Below the pieces are notes generated by a model, which was not told the DNA's origin, did not search any database, and saw nothing but the letters and a program-made list of their open reading frames with translations. Below, piece by piece: positions 9,620-18,126 of a DNA stretch of 64,000 nt. The stretch spans positions 62,001 to 126,000 of the forward strand of contig CAZRDX010000007.1 in the NCBI GenBank assembly GCA_964599235.1. Reading direction: 5' to 3'. Both the position numbers and the translations under genes were made by a program. How positions within the stretch are numbered: position 1 is the stretch's first letter; each line of letters opens with the position of its first letter. The stretch comes from DRPN01 sp964599235 (GTDB taxonomy: Bacteria > Bacteroidota > Bacteroidia > Bacteroidales > VadinHA17).

Positions 9620-10108
9620 CTATTTTTTCTTATTCTTACGAATGGCAAAAAGAATGGCATCCAACCCGATGCGGGTGGGAAAAACATAGAGTACCAACAG
9701 GGCTCCCAGCTCTATGAGCACTTTGTTGACGATGAGATAGCTTCCCTCCGAGGGAACCGCAAAAGACAATCCCGGGAAAGGCGGATGCGAAAGATAATAA
9801 AGCGCCAGCATCACGATCCCGGCAAAAGTCGCCAGACGAGTGAAAAGCCCCAGGATCAGACCCAGACCGATCAATACCAGCCCCCACTTGTTAAGGGCAT
9901 CCACCGCCTGCAGGACCGAAGGATTGTAGGTAAGCGAATGGAAGAATCCGCTCATGAATCCTTTGGAATCCAGCAGATAGGATGCTGCCGACCAGTCCGG
10001 GTTGGCCAATTTGGAAAGCCCTTCGTACAAAAAATGCCATCCGATCAGGGTACGCAGGGTAACCAGGAAGGTGGTCTGTCCCAACGTATACTCACAATTG
10101 CCTTTCAT
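9620..10108 (-). CDS. DoxX-family integral membrane protein
   Basis: 162 residues from the ATG at 10108. A TTG six codons upstream is in frame but falls inside a -7 promoter element (10124-10131), so I reject it. Hydrophobic segments: TTFLVTLRTLIGWHFLYEGLSKL, WGLVLIGLGLILGLFTRLATFAGIVMLALYYL and LIVNKVLIELGALLVLYVF, about four helices. The pattern of an early WHFLYEGLSK and a central GLxLGLFTR is typical of DoxX/DoxD proteins, some of which are small quinone-interacting subunits. It is the first gene of a two-gene operon with an exported oxidoreductase, suggesting a membrane partner role. That role is inference. Confidence 0.85.
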   Translation of the reverse strand: MKGNCEYTLGQTTFLVTLRTLIGWHFLYEGLSKLANPDWSAASYLLDSKGFMSGFFHSLTYNPSVLQAVDALNKWGLVLIGLGLILGLFTRLATFAGIVMLALYYLSHPPFPGLSFAVPSEGSYLIVNKVLIELGALLVLYVFPTRIGLDAILFAIRKNKKK

Positions 10109-10123
10109 TTCTGAAAATTTTGT

Positions 10124-10131
10124 CAAAGGTA
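10124..10131 (-). promoter_or_regulatory. Candidate -7 element (TACCTTTG) of the doxX-oxidoreductase operon
   Basis: An exact match to the Bacteroidota -7 consensus TAnnTTTG, 15 nt upstream of the ATG at 10108. No TTTG -33 box is found at 19-21 nt, so the assignment rests on one element. Confidence 0.45.
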
Positions 10132-10195
10132 GAAAAAATGCCTTTTGGATGTTGTTGCGATCTTTACCTGCTTACCAAAAAAATCTGAAAGCATT

Positions 10196-12850
10196 TCATT
10201 CCGTCAAGACCTTGTCCAGGAGGATGGCGTTGAACAGGAGCTTGAAGGTAGCGGGAGTGGAGACACGGAACTGGGGGTTGAACCCCATCACCACCATCTG
10301 TCCTTTTCCTTTTCTGAGCCATACGATGGCGGGTTTTAGGGCCATGAGTTCCTCATGCTCCGCGTAGCCGCTCATGAGGATACCTTCTTCCGGATAGTAT
10401 CCGATGACCCTGCGGTCGGTATCGAACGACGGAATGGAGGTCGCAAATACCGGTCGCCCGCGTGAGAAGACCCCCACATAGGGCGGCATGCCGAGAGTAA
10501 GGGGGTTGTCCGTGTGCAGCATCACCTTCACAAGCGATCCAGGGACATAAAGCCCTTTTTCTGAAAGCGAGGAAGAGATATCCCGGTAAGGTAACACAAA
10601 GGTTTCTGTGGTCTTTTTCTTCCCATCACCCTGGGTGATGGTCTGCTTGCCCGTGAACAGCTCCGTGGACCTTCCCCATGAGATGATCCTGCCCCCCCGG
10701 TCGAACCAGGTCATCAGTTTTTTCAGGCCCTCCTTGCCCATACCTTTCCGGTATTCGGGAGCATAGTAAGAGACATAATAACTTCCCGAGCCGGATGCCC
10801 CATTGAGGAGCAACTCTTTGGACGACGAGGGGAAGATGATCAGATCGAACTGTGAAAGATCGGCAGAGGGGATCTGATCAGGACGGAGCACATTATACGG
10901 CAGGTGGTATGTATCGAAGAGATAGCGGGTCCATCCCGCATCCATATCGCTGTAATAGGTCTCCACGAGGGCTATGCGGGGGATCTGCACCGGCCGGACA
11001 GGCAATGCTGCGGAGGCAGACACCTTCACGGGGCTGAAATTGAGTACCTCATTGATGCGATCCCAGCCCTCCGCGCTCCCGGTACGCGTGATCACAAAAC
11101 TTCCGGCCGAATATTCCGTGTCGTTGACGATGGCATTTTCGGCAAGCCGCTCCACTTTCATACCTTCCTCCATGGCAAGGAAAGCCGCTTTATAACTGCC
11201 GTTGTATTCCGCCGGAAGGATGATCCTCTCCACACCGGCTGTGAGCGGAGACTCAAGAAGGGTCCAGGGATGATCGACCTTTTGCAGGCCATCTTCCATC
11301 GCTGCCACAGGCTGGTCGATCTCCACTGCCTCCACCTGCCGCTGGAGAGGCAGCGACCAGGTGGTGATGTCATAGGGTTTGATGATCTCTCCTCCGGGAG
11401 TATAATGACGAACGGGGAATTTCTGCCTCTCCATCACCTCTTTGATGAAGGCCCGGAAAGGCTGAGCCAACGGCACTACCAGATCACCAGCATGGAAAGT
11501 CCTGTCGTTCACGGTAATATCGCGTGTAAGAGTGTAAACGGAGACCCCTTGTTCACCCAAAAGATTGACGAGGTCGACCAGCTCACTCTCGTCATGTTGG
11601 CGACGCGGCATGATATAGTAGTACGGAGCAACGGTTTTTCCCAGTTGCACTTCCTTTTTGCAAAGATCGTTGCGGAACTTCAGGATACGGTCGCTGTACA
11701 GGGCTGCCGTTTTCAGGATGGACCGTGTGGAGACCACCTCGTATTCAACGATGTCGCTCAGACGCCACCAGCCGCCCTTCCAGGGCAACGGCATATTGAT
11801 GCTTTTCTTGTATTCCGAAAGTCCTTTCCCATGTACCGAGAGTTCATTGGGTTCAACGTAGATGGGGGTTGCCACATGAGCACTGGCACATTCGGTAAGG
11901 AATGCGATGACATTCTGCCACAGGCAGGTCTCGGTGGATCCCGGCCAGTAATTGTCAAAAGCATAGTGCTGGGATACCCCGGCCAGGCCGGCCTGCGTCA
12001 TATCCTTGATCAAGTTCTGGCCAAAAAGGCCTGTCCAGGTCCACATGGCAGCATCGATGTTCTCGGCGATGGGGTCGGCATTGGGCGGGACAAAATAACG
12101 CGGACCGGTAGAGCCCATCTGGTGCTTCTCGACCATCACCTGGGGGAACCAGGTCTGGGTAAAGATACGCTGGATGCTACGGGTATCTTCTTGGGTCAGA
12201 ATGACGAAATCGCGGTTATTGTCGTGTCCCACATATTTGTGGTAAACACGGGGCAGGGCAGCGGCCTCGTACTGTGTTCCCTTGTATTTCCGGTAGTTCT
12301 GCACCACCATGTCCATCCCGTCGGGGTTGTGGCAGGGTACCATCATGAAGACCACTTTATCGAGCCAGCGGAGTTTTTCCGGCTCGCTGGTGGTAGCCAG
12401 CTCATAGGCGATCAGTGGGGCTGCCTGGGACGGGCCCACCTCCGTGCTGTGCATGGAGAGCGTAGCTGCGACGAACACCCGGCCCTCGGCAATCAGTTTC
12501 TGCTGTTCCTCCTCACTCAGGTCGGGATCGAGCGCCAGGATCCTGTTGATCTCCCTGAGCCGCTCCAGATGGGCAAGGTTGTCCGGTGAAGAGAAGAAGG
12601 CCACGTACATCGTTTTTCCCATGGGACTTTTCCCTATCTCCACCATCTTCAGCCGCGGAGAGGTCTCATCGATCTTCTTCAGATAGGCAATCAGCTGCTC
12701 ATAGTCGATCAGCATCCGGTCCGCACCCGGACGAAAACCAAAGAAAGAAACGGGATCCGGGACCTTCTCTTCATCACCTGCATGAAGCCCGGAAGGAAAA
12801 AGAGAAAGAAAAGAAAAAAAGAACAAAAGGGTTCGAACGATGGCTCTCAT
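10196..12850 (-). CDS. Secreted M14-family zinc carboxypeptidase-like protein
   Basis: 884 residues with a signal peptide (IVRTLLFFFSFLSLFPSGLHAG). The M14 domain covers about residues 40-400. The zinc ligands are visible as H134-S-T-E137 and H243 in EKHQMG; the substrate-binding Asn-Arg pair is in GHDNNRDF (residues 208-215), and ECASA is a candidate for the general base. The C-terminal ~300 residues look like a class I glutamine-amidotransferase-like fold (FDLIIFPSSSK, GMGKEGLKKLMTWFDRGGRI), a combination known in Bacteroidota M14 proteins. Likely periplasmic or secreted peptide processing. It stands between two small operons, separated by a terminator on the upstream side. Confidence 0.88.
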   Translation of the reverse strand: MRAIVRTLLFFFSFLSLFPSGLHAGDEEKVPDPVSFFGFRPGADRMLIDYEQLIAYLKKIDETSPRLKMVEIGKSPMGKTMYVAFFSSPDNLAHLERLREINRILALDPDLSEEEQQKLIAEGRVFVAATLSMHSTEVGPSQAAPLIAYELATTSEPEKLRWLDKVVFMMVPCHNPDGMDMVVQNYRKYKGTQYEAAALPRVYHKYVGHDNNRDFVILTQEDTRSIQRIFTQTWFPQVMVEKHQMGSTGPRYFVPPNADPIAENIDAAMWTWTGLFGQNLIKDMTQAGLAGVSQHYAFDNYWPGSTETCLWQNVIAFLTECASAHVATPIYVEPNELSVHGKGLSEYKKSINMPLPWKGGWWRLSDIVEYEVVSTRSILKTAALYSDRILKFRNDLCKKEVQLGKTVAPYYYIMPRRQHDESELVDLVNLLGEQGVSVYTLTRDITVNDRTFHAGDLVVPLAQPFRAFIKEVMERQKFPVRHYTPGGEIIKPYDITTWSLPLQRQVEAVEIDQPVAAMEDGLQKVDHPWTLLESPLTAGVERIILPAEYNGSYKAAFLAMEEGMKVERLAENAIVNDTEYSAGSFVITRTGSAEGWDRINEVLNFSPVKVSASAALPVRPVQIPRIALVETYYSDMDAGWTRYLFDTYHLPYNVLRPDQIPSADLSQFDLIIFPSSSKELLLNGASGSGSYYVSYYAPEYRKGMGKEGLKKLMTWFDRGGRIISWGRSTELFTGKQTITQGDGKKKTTETFVLPYRDISSSLSEKGLYVPGSLVKVMLHTDNPLTLGMPPYVGVFSRGRPVFATSIPSFDTDRRVIGYYPEEGILMSGYAEHEELMALKPAIVWLRKGKGQMVVMGFNPQFRVSTPATFKLLFNAILLDKVLTE

Positions 12851-12916
12851 GATGATTTATTTAATGTTTTTTCAAAGACAAAACTAACAAAGTATCCTTC
12901 TCACTCTCGAAGATGT

Positions 12917-12941
12917 TAAAAAAAAAGAGGCCGACGGCCTC
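12917..12941 (-). terminator. Intrinsic terminator after the second DUF1080 gene
   Basis: On the minus strand GAGGCC-GTC-GGCCTC is followed by nine T residues, the classic hairpin plus U-tract. It separates the DUF1080 gene from the M14 peptidase gene. Confidence 0.88.
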
Positions 12942-12969
12942 CTCAATTTTTGCGGGGAAAGAATGAGAT

Positions 12970-13755
12970 TCACAGTTCCCTGATCTTGATGTTCCTGAAC
13001 CAGATCCTGGAGCCATGGTCCTGAAGCCCGATATGTCCCTTGGAAGCCATACCGTATTCGGGATGGTCTTTCCATTTGCTTTCGCTCACTCTTTTTTTCC
13101 AGTCTTCGCTTTGGAGATCATATTCCACAACCTTGGCTCCATTGAGGTAGTGGATGACATGGTTTCCTTTCACCACGATCTCTGCTGTATTCCATTCCAA
13201 TGCAGGCTTGATGCGGGGGTTGACGGGAGGATAGACGGCATAGGCAGCTCCCGTGGTCTGCCAGTCCGCCAGTTTTTTACCTTTCCAGCCCAACTGATCG
13301 ATCAGCTGATATTCCGGACCTGTAACATAGGGTGTAGGATATTGGGGCGCTTCCACAACACGGTAAAAGATTCCGCTGTTCCCGCCGGGTGAAAGTTTCC
13401 ATTCCAGTTTCAGATCGAAATCTCCGAACTCCTGAACGGTGATGAGATCGCCACGCATATCACTCCCTTTGCCCAGACAAACAAGACACCCCTCTTCCAC
13501 ACTCCAGTTGTCCGGCATACTGTCAAGATTGTAACCTTTCCAGCCGTCAAGATCCTTGCCGTTGAACAGTAATCTCCACCCTTCCTTTTGTTCTTCGGGT
13601 GTAAGGGTATTGGAATGCAAGGTGTCCACGGCTGCAACGGTAACCGAGAGCTCCTGTTCAGCCTTTTTCTCCTGTTTTTTGCGTACACAGTTGTTCAATA
13701 CCAGAATGCCAGCAAAAGAGAACAACAAAAGGATAAGAAAATTTTTCGGATTCAT
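12970..13755 (-). CDS. DUF1080 (3-keto-disaccharide hydrolase family) lipoprotein, second copy
   Basis: 261 residues. The N-terminus MNPKNFLILLLFSFAGILVLNNC is a lipoprotein signal with the modified Cys at residue 23. The DUF1080 domain fills residues ~48-261 with the same hallmarks as the copy at 2534-3358 (GWRLLFNGKDLDGWKGYN, LKLEWKLSPGGNSGIFYRV, KGHIGLQDHGSRIWFRNIKI). The two are clear paralogues but diverged through most of their length, arguing for different substrates rather than a recent duplication. It appears to be a single-gene transcript ending at its own terminator. As for the family, 3-keto-glycoside cleavage or hydration in the envelope is the expected activity. Confidence 0.9.
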   Translation of the reverse strand: MNPKNFLILLLFSFAGILVLNNCVRKKQEKKAEQELSVTVAAVDTLHSNTLTPEEQKEGWRLLFNGKDLDGWKGYNLDSMPDNWSVEEGCLVCLGKGSDMRGDLITVQEFGDFDLKLEWKLSPGGNSGIFYRVVEAPQYPTPYVTGPEYQLIDQLGWKGKKLADWQTTGAAYAVYPPVNPRIKPALEWNTAEIVVKGNHVIHYLNGAKVVEYDLQSEDWKKRVSESKWKDHPEYGMASKGHIGLQDHGSRIWFRNIKIREL

Positions 13756-13934
13756 GGCAGTCCCGTTTTTTTCGTGAGTTACATTAAAATCTGTATCTAA
13801 ATCGTTTTGGAGAGTGATGAACGCACCTGATCACAAATCTAATAAAAAAGTCATAAGCAAAGGACGATTATCACAAAAATTCTATCTTTAACCTCCGACA
13901 AGGGAAGGATTTCCTCCAGGCAAGAATCTGCTGC

Positions 13935-15854
13935 ATGAAAGATTACCTCGATATCCTGTACATCACTGCAGGGTTTCTTTTCCTGCTGTTCTCAGCCAAC
14001 AAGCTGGCTGAATATTTTGCCCGATTACGCCTTCCGGTGATCACGGGTCTGATCGTGGTGGGGGTGATCATCGGCCCATATGTTTTTGGTTTTCTGGAAG
14101 GCGAGACGATAGAGCGGCTCAGTTTCATCAACGAGATCGCATTGGTCTTCATCGCCTTTGCCGCGGGAGCCGAGCTCCATCTCAGTGAATTCAGGGACCG
14201 GATGAGGAGCATCATGAACATCACCCTGAGTCAAATTTTCGTAGTGTTTGTGGTCGGCACGCTGGTTTTTCTTTTTCTTTCCAGATTCATCCCTTTTACC
14301 CGTGATTTTCCTTTCGAGGTAAGGCTGGTGATCTCCCTTTTCACGGGAGTGATCTCGCTGGCCCGTTCACCGGCTTCCACCATTGCCGTGATCAATGAGA
14401 TGCGGGCGCGCGGTCCTTTCACCCAGACGGTACTGGGTGTGACCATCATCAATGATGTATTGAGCATCACCCTTTTTGCACTGGTCTTCTCATTCGTGAA
14501 CGTACTGGTCAACGATGCACAGTTTGATCTTTTTGTCCTGCTCATCCTGGCAGGGGAGTTACTGGTCTCGTTCGTACTGGGCATGGTGATGGGCCGGGTT
14601 CTGACCTTTCTGATCGGGCTGCGTATCCCGATGAGCATACGCATCATTCTGATCCTGTCAGCCGGTTTCTTGATCTATCTCCTCTCTCATTTCCTTCGCA
14701 TCTATTCAAGGGATCATTTCGGCCTGGATTTCTACGTTGAGCCACTGCTGGTGAACATCATCGGAAGTTTTTATCTGGCGAACTACACCCATTACCGGCG
14801 TGAGTTCAACACCATGCTCGACAAAGCCATGCCGGTAGTCTATGCCGCTTTCTTCACCTACATCGGTGCCTCCATTTCCTGGGAGATCCTTTTCCGTGTC
14901 TGGACTCTGGCACTCCTGCTGTTCATACTTCGAATCCTGCTTCTTATGGGAGGATCGTGGCTGGGGTCCTGGATCTCCAGGGATCCTCCCCTTTTCCGGA
15001 AGGTAATGTGGATGCCCTTCATCACGCAGGCAGGCGTAAGCCTGGGGCTGATCACGGTGATCATGGGAGAAGGACACACCTGGAGCTATCAGTTCGGGAC
15101 GATCCTCATCGGGACGATCATCCTCAACCAGGTGTTCGGTCCTCCCCTTTTCAAATGGGCATTACAGGTCGTGGGAGAGCATCATGTGAAGGCCCACGGA
15201 CAGGTGATAGATGATCAAGAGGCGGTGATCTTCGGTTACGAAGCCCAGTCGCTGGCTTTGGCACGGCAATTGTCGTCCCAGAAATGGGCTGTTCGTCTGG
15301 TCACCGATCAGGCCCATGTCAGGGATCCGAAGATCCCGAATGTCAGGCTTGTCAGGGAGAAAGAGATCTCGGCAGAAGCTCTGCGGCGCGCCGGGGTGGA
15401 TAAGGCAGAGGCGATCGTGACGATGCGCACCGACGAGGAGAACTACAGCATCTGTGAGCTGGCCTATGAGCATTTCGGGACGCCCAACATGGTGGTAAGG
15501 CTGAACGACCGCAAGAACTTTGACAGGTTTCATCGTCTGGGAGCTTTGATCGTCGATCCTTCGACGGCCATTGTGAGCCTCCTGGACCATATGGTGCGGG
15601 CACCGAATGCCACCTCGCTGCTGTTGGGTCACGAGCCCGACCAGGATACGGCCGACATCGTGTTGCGCAACAAGAGCCTGCATGGGGTCTCGCTCAGGCA
15701 TCTTGACCTGCCTGCCGACATCCTCATCCTGGCTACAAGACGTCGTGGCCAGACGATCATCTCCACCGGTTTCACGCGCCTGAGGCTGGGCGATGTGCTG
15801 ACGGTCGTCGGATCCAAAGAAAGTATCGAAGAACTGAGACTCAAGCTTGAATGA
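13935..15854 (+). CDS. CPA2-type monovalent cation:proton antiporter with TrkA (RCK) domain
   Basis: 639 residues. Residues 1-~400 hold about 12 membrane helices of the Na+/H+ exchanger fold (LRLPVITGLIVVGVIIGPYVFGFL near the N-terminus). A cytosolic TrkA-N/RCK nucleotide-binding domain begins near residue 415 (QEAVIFGYEAQSLALARQL), followed by a TrkA-C-like tail (SLRHLDLPADILIL, LRLGDVLTVVGSKESIEEL). This layout matches KefB/KefC-like and related K+ or Na+/H+ antiporters gated by NAD(H) or nucleotides. The stop codon overlaps the next gene's ATG (ATGA), so expression of the two is coupled. Ion specificity cannot be told. Confidence 0.9.
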   Translation: MKDYLDILYITAGFLFLLFSANKLAEYFARLRLPVITGLIVVGVIIGPYVFGFLEGETIERLSFINEIALVFIAFAAGAELHLSEFRDRMRSIMNITLSQIFVVFVVGTLVFLFLSRFIPFTRDFPFEVRLVISLFTGVISLARSPASTIAVINEMRARGPFTQTVLGVTIINDVLSITLFALVFSFVNVLVNDAQFDLFVLLILAGELLVSFVLGMVMGRVLTFLIGLRIPMSIRIILILSAGFLIYLLSHFLRIYSRDHFGLDFYVEPLLVNIIGSFYLANYTHYRREFNTMLDKAMPVVYAAFFTYIGASISWEILFRVWTLALLLFILRILLLMGGSWLGSWISRDPPLFRKVMWMPFITQAGVSLGLITVIMGEGHTWSYQFGTILIGTIILNQVFGPPLFKWALQVVGEHHVKAHGQVIDDQEAVIFGYEAQSLALARQLSSQKWAVRLVTDQAHVRDPKIPNVRLVREKEISAEALRRAGVDKAEAIVTMRTDEENYSICELAYEHFGTPNMVVRLNDRKNFDRFHRLGALIVDPSTAIVSLLDHMVRAPNATSLLLGHEPDQDTADIVLRNKSLHGVSLRHLDLPADILILATRRRGQTIISTGFTRLRLGDVLTVVGSKESIEELRLKLE

Positions 15855-16864
15855 CCATGAAAGAGGCACGCTTCTACCGCACACGGGATGACGGAAGGGT
15901 GGAGTGCCACCTCTGCCCCGACAGGTGCATCATTGCCGAAGGGAAACGGGGAGCCTGCCGGGTGAGAAAGAACGTGGGAGGCAGGCTGATCGCCGAGAAC
16001 TACGGCAAAGTGTCCGCGGCCCATGTCGACCCCATCGAAAAAAAACCCTTGTATCATTACTATCCCGGACGTCCCATTCTCTCCCTTGGTACGGCCGGCT
16101 GCAATCTCCATTGTCTTTTCTGCCAGAACTGGGAGATCTCCCAGTCGAGCGTGGAGGAACTGTCCCTGCAAGACCTCCCTCCCGGTGCAGCCGTCCAGGC
16201 AGCCCTGCGTATCGAGGGGAACATCGGCATCGCATATACTTACAACGAACCACTGATCTGGTATGAATACGTGGAAGAAACAGCCCGTCTGGCAGCTCGC
16301 GAAGGGCTGAAGAACGTTCTGGTAACCAATGGATACATCCTGCATGAGCCTTTGGAGGAGCTGTTGCCCCTCATCGATGCTTTCAGCGTGGACCTGAAAG
16401 GGTTCCGGGATGAATTTTACAGGAAATACACACGCTCGTCCCTTCAACCGGTACTGGATACATTACGCACCGTGCGCCGGGCAGGAAAGCACCTGGAGAT
16501 CACCAACCTGGTGGTCACCGGACTGAACGATGATGAAGAATCGTTCCGGGAGATGATCACCTGGATCGCGGAAGAACTGGGACGGGAAACGATCCTGCAC
16601 ATCTCCCGATATTTCCCGGCGTGGAAGATGAAGAATGATCCCACCCCCCTAGAGACATTGCGCCGTTTTTTCACCCTTGCCAGGGAGAAGCTCGATCATG
16701 TCTTTCTGGGGAATGTTCCTCCTTCTGAAGGAGGTCAGGATACGCTGTGTCCTTCCTGTGGCCATGTGGTGATCCAACGTTCAGGATATGCCACACATAT
16801 CACCGGTCTCGACCGGTCGGGACGGTGTACCAACTGCGGACACCGTGTGCTGAAACATATCTAA
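15851..16864 (+). CDS. amrS: AmmeMemoRadiSam-type radical SAM enzyme
   Basis: 337 residues, COG1180-like. The [4Fe-4S]/SAM motif is CNLHCLFC. An N-terminal Cys cluster (CHLCPDRCIIAEGKRGACRVR) and the sequence SLGTAGCNLHCLFCQNWEIS are characteristic of AmrS proteins. The C-terminus adds a zinc-ribbon-like element (CPSCGHVV ... CTNCGHRV). The family usually occurs with Memo and AMMECR1 proteins, but neither lies in this window. The start ATG overlaps the antiporter stop by 4 nt. The reaction of AmrS has not been settled, so only the family is claimed. Confidence 0.88.
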   Translation: MTMKEARFYRTRDDGRVECHLCPDRCIIAEGKRGACRVRKNVGGRLIAENYGKVSAAHVDPIEKKPLYHYYPGRPILSLGTAGCNLHCLFCQNWEISQSSVEELSLQDLPPGAAVQAALRIEGNIGIAYTYNEPLIWYEYVEETARLAAREGLKNVLVTNGYILHEPLEELLPLIDAFSVDLKGFRDEFYRKYTRSSLQPVLDTLRTVRRAGKHLEITNLVVTGLNDDEESFREMITWIAEELGRETILHISRYFPAWKMKNDPTPLETLRRFFTLAREKLDHVFLGNVPPSEGGQDTLCPSCGHVVIQRSGYATHITGLDRSGRCTNCGHRVLKHI

Positions 16865-16915
16865 AGAAGCTGAACAACGGCCGGTGAACACGGCCATGCC
16901 ACGGAACGTAAGAGC

Positions 16916-17215
16916 TCAGTATCGTATCACGAATTTCTCATATCCCCGGGGCGGCTGATCAAGGACGGAAACATGATCGACGCGTCCCCATAACGGTCCT
17001 TTGCGGATGCGCAGGATGAAACGTTCGAGGGCATCCTCATCTCCTTCCGCCTCAATGTAAACCGAACCGTCCGGTTCATTGCGGACAAATCCTTTGATCC
17101 CTTCCTTTTCAGCCTCCCTGACCGTAAAATAACGGAACCCCACACCCTGGACCCTGCCGGTGACACGCAATATGTACGATCTCATCGGCGATGTCTTATC
17201 ATCAGGAACGGTCAT
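16916..17215 (-). CDS. acyP: Acylphosphatase
   Basis: 99 residues, the standard small acylphosphatase that hydrolyses carboxyl-phosphate bonds. The phosphate-binding loop GRVQGVGFR and the catalytic Asn region GFVRNEPDGSVYIEAEG are intact. The start at 17215 gives an ATGA overlap with the upstream gene's stop, so it is translationally coupled; an internal ATG at 17185 (MRSYILRV) would give a more usual N-terminus and remains possible. Confidence 0.93.
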   Translation of the reverse strand: MTVPDDKTSPMRSYILRVTGRVQGVGFRYFTVREAEKEGIKGFVRNEPDGSVYIEAEGDEDALERFILRIRKGPLWGRVDHVSVLDQPPRGYEKFVIRY

Positions 17216-17568
17216 CCTTCCTTTTCCTGTACTTTATCGCTTTTGGGGATGCTCTTTCCTCCGCTTTTTCCTTTCTTTCCTTTTCCTGCCGAGAGATCAC
17301 TGAGTTCCAGGAACAGTTCATGCATCCGGCCAAAGAATGCTTTTCTGACGGCAGCTGCCACATCCGAAGGTCTTCCCTCCGCCGTCGCTGCTTCTTTCAG
17401 ATGATTTAGACGGTGTATTTGTTCATTTCGCAATGTGATCGCATCGGTGATGAGGGCAATGACCTCCTCGCGCTTCTCGGGCTGGTAGGCGATCAGACCG
17501 AAGCCGTCGGAAGCAAACTGCTCGGTAAGACAGTTGATCTCTTTTTTAAGACGTTTGACAGAGCTCAT
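17212..17568 (-). CDS. Small helical protein of unknown function
   Basis: 118 residues from the ATG at 17568 (MSSVKRLKKEINCL). It has no signal peptide or membrane segment. It is predicted to be mostly alpha-helical (EKREEVIALITDAITLRNEQIHRLNHLKEAA) with a Lys/Gly/Ser-rich basic tail (SAGKGKKGKSGGKSIPKSD). It overlaps acylphosphatase by 4 nt. I do not recognise a family; similar short helical proteins are common unannotated genes in Bacteroidota. Confidence 0.75.
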   Translation of the reverse strand: MSSVKRLKKEINCLTEQFASDGFGLIAYQPEKREEVIALITDAITLRNEQIHRLNHLKEAATAEGRPSDVAAAVRKAFFGRMHELFLELSDLSAGKGKKGKSGGKSIPKSDKVQEKEG

Positions 17569-17652
17569 GATCGTTTTTTTGCGAAAATACAAAAAATCGA
17601 GGCATTCCCTCTGCAATGTCCCAAAAAGATAGGGATACCGGGGAAAGCGGAT

Positions 17653-17684
17653 TTTGGAGACAACAGGAAAAATTGTTAATTTTG
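17653..17684 (+). promoter_or_regulatory. Bacteroidota sigma-70 promoter of tRNA-Ser
   Basis: The -33 box TTTG (17653-17656), a 20-nt spacer and the -7 box TAATTTTG (17677-17684) all fit the Bacteroidota consensus. The mature tRNA begins at 17690, 5 nt after the -7 box, so transcription probably starts at or next to the tRNA 5' end. Confidence 0.8.
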
Positions 17685-17689
17685 CATTC

Positions 17690-17778
17690 GGAGAAATGGC
17701 AGAGTGGTCGAATGCGACGGTCTTGAAAACCGTTGTCCGCCTACCGGCGGACCGGGGGTTCGAATCCCTCTTTCTCCG
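17690..17778 (+). tRNA. tRNA-Ser (anticodon UGA)
   Basis: An 89-nt class II tRNA. The acceptor stem GGAGAAA pairs with TTTCTCC at 17771-17777. The anticodon stem ACGGT/ACCGT holds the loop CTTGAAA with anticodon TGA at 17724-17726. A long variable arm (GTCCGCCTACCGGCGGAC) and the T loop GGTTCGAATCC follow. The 3' CCA is not encoded directly after the discriminator G. Confidence 0.97.
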
Positions 17779-17790
17779 CCCAGAGAAAAA

Positions 17791-17815
17791 GATCCCGCAA
17801 TGCGGGATTTTTTTT
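17791..17815 (+). terminator. Terminator of tRNA-Ser
   Basis: ATCCCGC / GCGGGAT hairpin with a 3-nt loop followed by a run of eight T residues, starting 13 nt after the tRNA. Confidence 0.9.
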
Positions 17816-18046
17816 ATCCTGCATCAGCCCCCTCCATTTGCTTACCACCTGAACTCTTCTTGTCTCCCTAACCCGCACCAGACGTGAAGTACAGCCATCC
17901 TCGGATGTTGTTGAAAAATTCCCACGGGAAGCACCTGAATACCACATCTACCTGACTATCAACCATATACAATTCCTCCCTCTTTCGTAAAGCTGTGAAT
18001 AACTTCTGAAACCTGCGTGGTTACTGGATTTTTTTGCTCTCTGGAA
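17816..18046. other. Non-coding gap with no recognised feature
   Basis: Together with the flanking terminator and promoter this forms the longest gene-free stretch (17779-18126). I see no conserved hairpin, repeat or credible open frame in it. A minus-strand open frame (17741-17947) running into the tRNA is spurious. Confidence 0.6.
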
Positions 18047-18077
18047 TTTGGAAAAAAGTGGAATTCCTTTATATTTG
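18047..18077 (+). promoter_or_regulatory. Bacteroidota sigma-70 promoter of the HU gene
   Basis: TTTG (18047-18050), 19-nt spacer, TATATTTG (18070-18077), a full match to the TTTG-N19-TAnnTTTG consensus. It leaves a leader of roughly 45 nt, A/T-rich, before the HU start at 18127. Confidence 0.85.
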
Positions 18078-18126
18078 TGAGAAAGAATCTAATTTTTTTT
18101 AGTACTAACCCTAAAATTTTACCATC

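Noticed and set aside
10904..12589. Long open frame (561 codons) on the plus strand
   Set aside because: It lies entirely antisense to the M14 peptidase gene, which has a signal peptide and zinc ligands. Its product is rich in His, Asp and Gly without any domain.
16865..16915. Hairpin-like GGCC repeat between amrS and acylphosphatase
   Set aside because: Only a few base pairs and no T-run, so not a credible terminator.
17741..17947. Minus-strand open frame ending in AEKEGFEPPVRR
   Set aside because: Its 3' half is antisense to tRNA-Ser and its terminator. This EGFEPP ending is a well-known false protein made from tRNA-Ser antisense.
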